Origin: Limnephilus marmoratus
Lineage: Eukaryota; Arthropoda; Insecta; Trichoptera; Limnephilidae
Length of the DNA stretch: 64,000 nt
Direction of reading: 5' to 3'
NCBI GenBank assembly: GCA_917880885.1
Contig: OU862927.1
Coordinates: 22,847,450-22,911,449, forward strand
The translations under genes and the position numbers were made by a program. Shown piece after piece: positions 63,012 to 64,000 of this stretch; the stretch's first letter is position 1; every line of letters starts with the position of its first letter. The notes beneath the pieces are model-generated. The model saw only the letters and a list, made by a program, of their open reading frames with translations. It did no database searches and was not told where the DNA came from.

Positions 63012-63056
63012 TTACATTAGCTCCACCCAGGAGGCCCTAAGAAAAAAAATCCCTCA
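63012..63056 (-). mobile_element. SINE-B, 3' terminal fragment
   Basis: TTACATTAGCTCCACCCAGG and AGGCCCTAAG; only the last ~45 bp remain. Confidence 0.7.
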
Positions 63057-63118
63057 GCGCTTGTAATTGGGGACTGCCAATGCACATTTATGTAAGTGTT
63101 TCAATTCAACGTTGCTAA

Positions 63119-63514
63119 TCTATGTATATAAAAATGATTCCTTGTTTCCCTTGGTCACGCCATAACTTCAGAACAACTTTACCTATTTCAGTCATCTTTT
63201 TATTTAAGTTGTCTAATACTTTGTAGAATGTTCTTACGGAAAGAAAAATTACGAAAATAGCGCAGAAAATTGGATAATTTCTGAAAACTTATGACTATTT
63301 TAACTTCGCACATTTGACAGTTCGCGCGTTTGACTTTTCGAGTGTTGCCGGAGAGGGGTTAGCGGGACGGTGGAGCGAGAGAGGGGAGAGGCAAGGTGGG
63401 GAAGGTGGAAGGGGAACGCGGGAAGGGAAGGGGACGCACGGGAAAGGACAAGCAGGAAGAAACAATTTATTTCTTCGAAAATGGCATTGCAACGCATGCC
63501 GGTAACCAGCTAGT
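63119..63514 (+). mobile_element. Complete short Helitron-like element
   Basis: A|TCTATGTATATAAAAATGAT ... GCCGGTAACCAGCTAGT|T, with exact A/T target flanks. A ~110-bp purine tract (63350-63460) lies before the 3' end. No coding; the open frames over the tract are artefacts. Confidence 0.85.
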
Positions 63515-64000
63515 TTATTAATATGTTTACAAAATTGATTGGCGTTTGACATTTCGGAATGTGAATTCGTAGACAGATCCGCTAGTGTCGTCAGCGTATA
63601 GCGATTTATATGTCAATATTCCCTGTCAATATCGTTTTGACTGTCAACAGTGAAACCGTATTCGGTGTATCGATATAAATCGTCAGAAGTTACGCCTTCG
63701 ATCCGATATTGTAAAGTTATCGATTTTTCTGTGCTTGACCCACTGGACGAAGTACTGACGATAATATTGACAGTTGACATTGATCGTCCCGTGAGCAAAA
63801 AGGACAGTACAAAGTATAGAAGGAGTAAAAGAGGATAAAAAAGTATGAAATATTGTAGTTGTGCCAATTCTGAGTTGTTTGGATTTGGTTTCATAAGTGA
63901 AAAATTAGATAAACGGCTATTTAAATAATTATTTTTTCTTCAAATTTTGCAAATTCACTTTGTGGCACCATTTTATTAATGAAATAATTAAAAACACTTT
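63515..64000. other. No recognised gene
   Basis: A minus-strand 93-codon frame (63894-63613) has a hydrophobic stretch near residues 17-36 but no known motif. The sequence around 63600-63790 has several inverted GTCAATAT/ATATTGAC strings. Confidence 0.35.

Overview
The window looks like gene-poor, AT-rich arthropod (most likely insect) chromosomal DNA. I recognise no host protein-coding gene and no intact tRNA gene. What can be identified is almost entirely mobile DNA: Ty3/gypsy LTR retrotransposons, non-LTR (LINE) remnants, tRNA-derived and other SINE-like repeats, Helitron-like elements ending in CTAGT or CTGGT, several MITEs, and Penelope-like fragments with hammerhead ribozyme motifs. The Helitron and SINE assortment is common in insect genomes such as Lepidoptera, but I cannot name the species. 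Repeat family names SINE-A, SINE-B and SINE-C are mine.

Layout. 0-9 kb: LINE fragments (572-961, 3779-7062, 7305-8168), a SINE-A copy and a hammerhead motif at 3507-3545. 9-24 kb: Helitrons, a foldback structure with twin inverted hammerheads (11228-11935) that was hit by a SINE-A, several MITEs (one inside a SINE-B, one Harbinger-like inside a tandem repeat), and two copies of a 0.6-kb transposon with 8-bp target duplications. 24423-34547: the centrepiece, a tandem Ty3/gypsy array with the structure LTR-body-LTR-body-LTR, period 4925 bp, inside a SINE-A and flanked by CTATG on both sides. 35.7-44 kb: an RTE-like LINE interrupted by a 714-bp element with 174-bp inverted repeats, a Helitron carrying a SINE-B, and two further LINEs. 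44-54 kb: more SINEs and Helitrons, a compact Penelope-like unit with a GIY-YIG ORF and inverted hammerhead termini (51366-52135), a 178-bp tRNA-like hairpin and a TTAA-flanked foldback element. 54-61 kb: one SINE-A that appears split by a Helitron, an unidentified insert and a second, single-ORF gypsy element (55907-60837). 61-64 kb: a 9-bp minisatellite, SINE-C, a second Penelope-like unit and a complete short Helitron.

How parts relate. The gypsy elements carry their own Gag, protease, reverse transcriptase, RNase H and integrase. SINEs and short Helitrons have no coding capacity and would depend on partners. The nesting order (SINE first, then Helitron or LTR insertion) is readable from interrupted repeats and target duplications. 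The least ordinary signals are the hammerhead motifs placed as inverted pairs around tiny Penelope-like units, the almost identical tandem gypsy array, and a gypsy element whose two LTRs are identical up to the poly(A) signal and then differ sharply.
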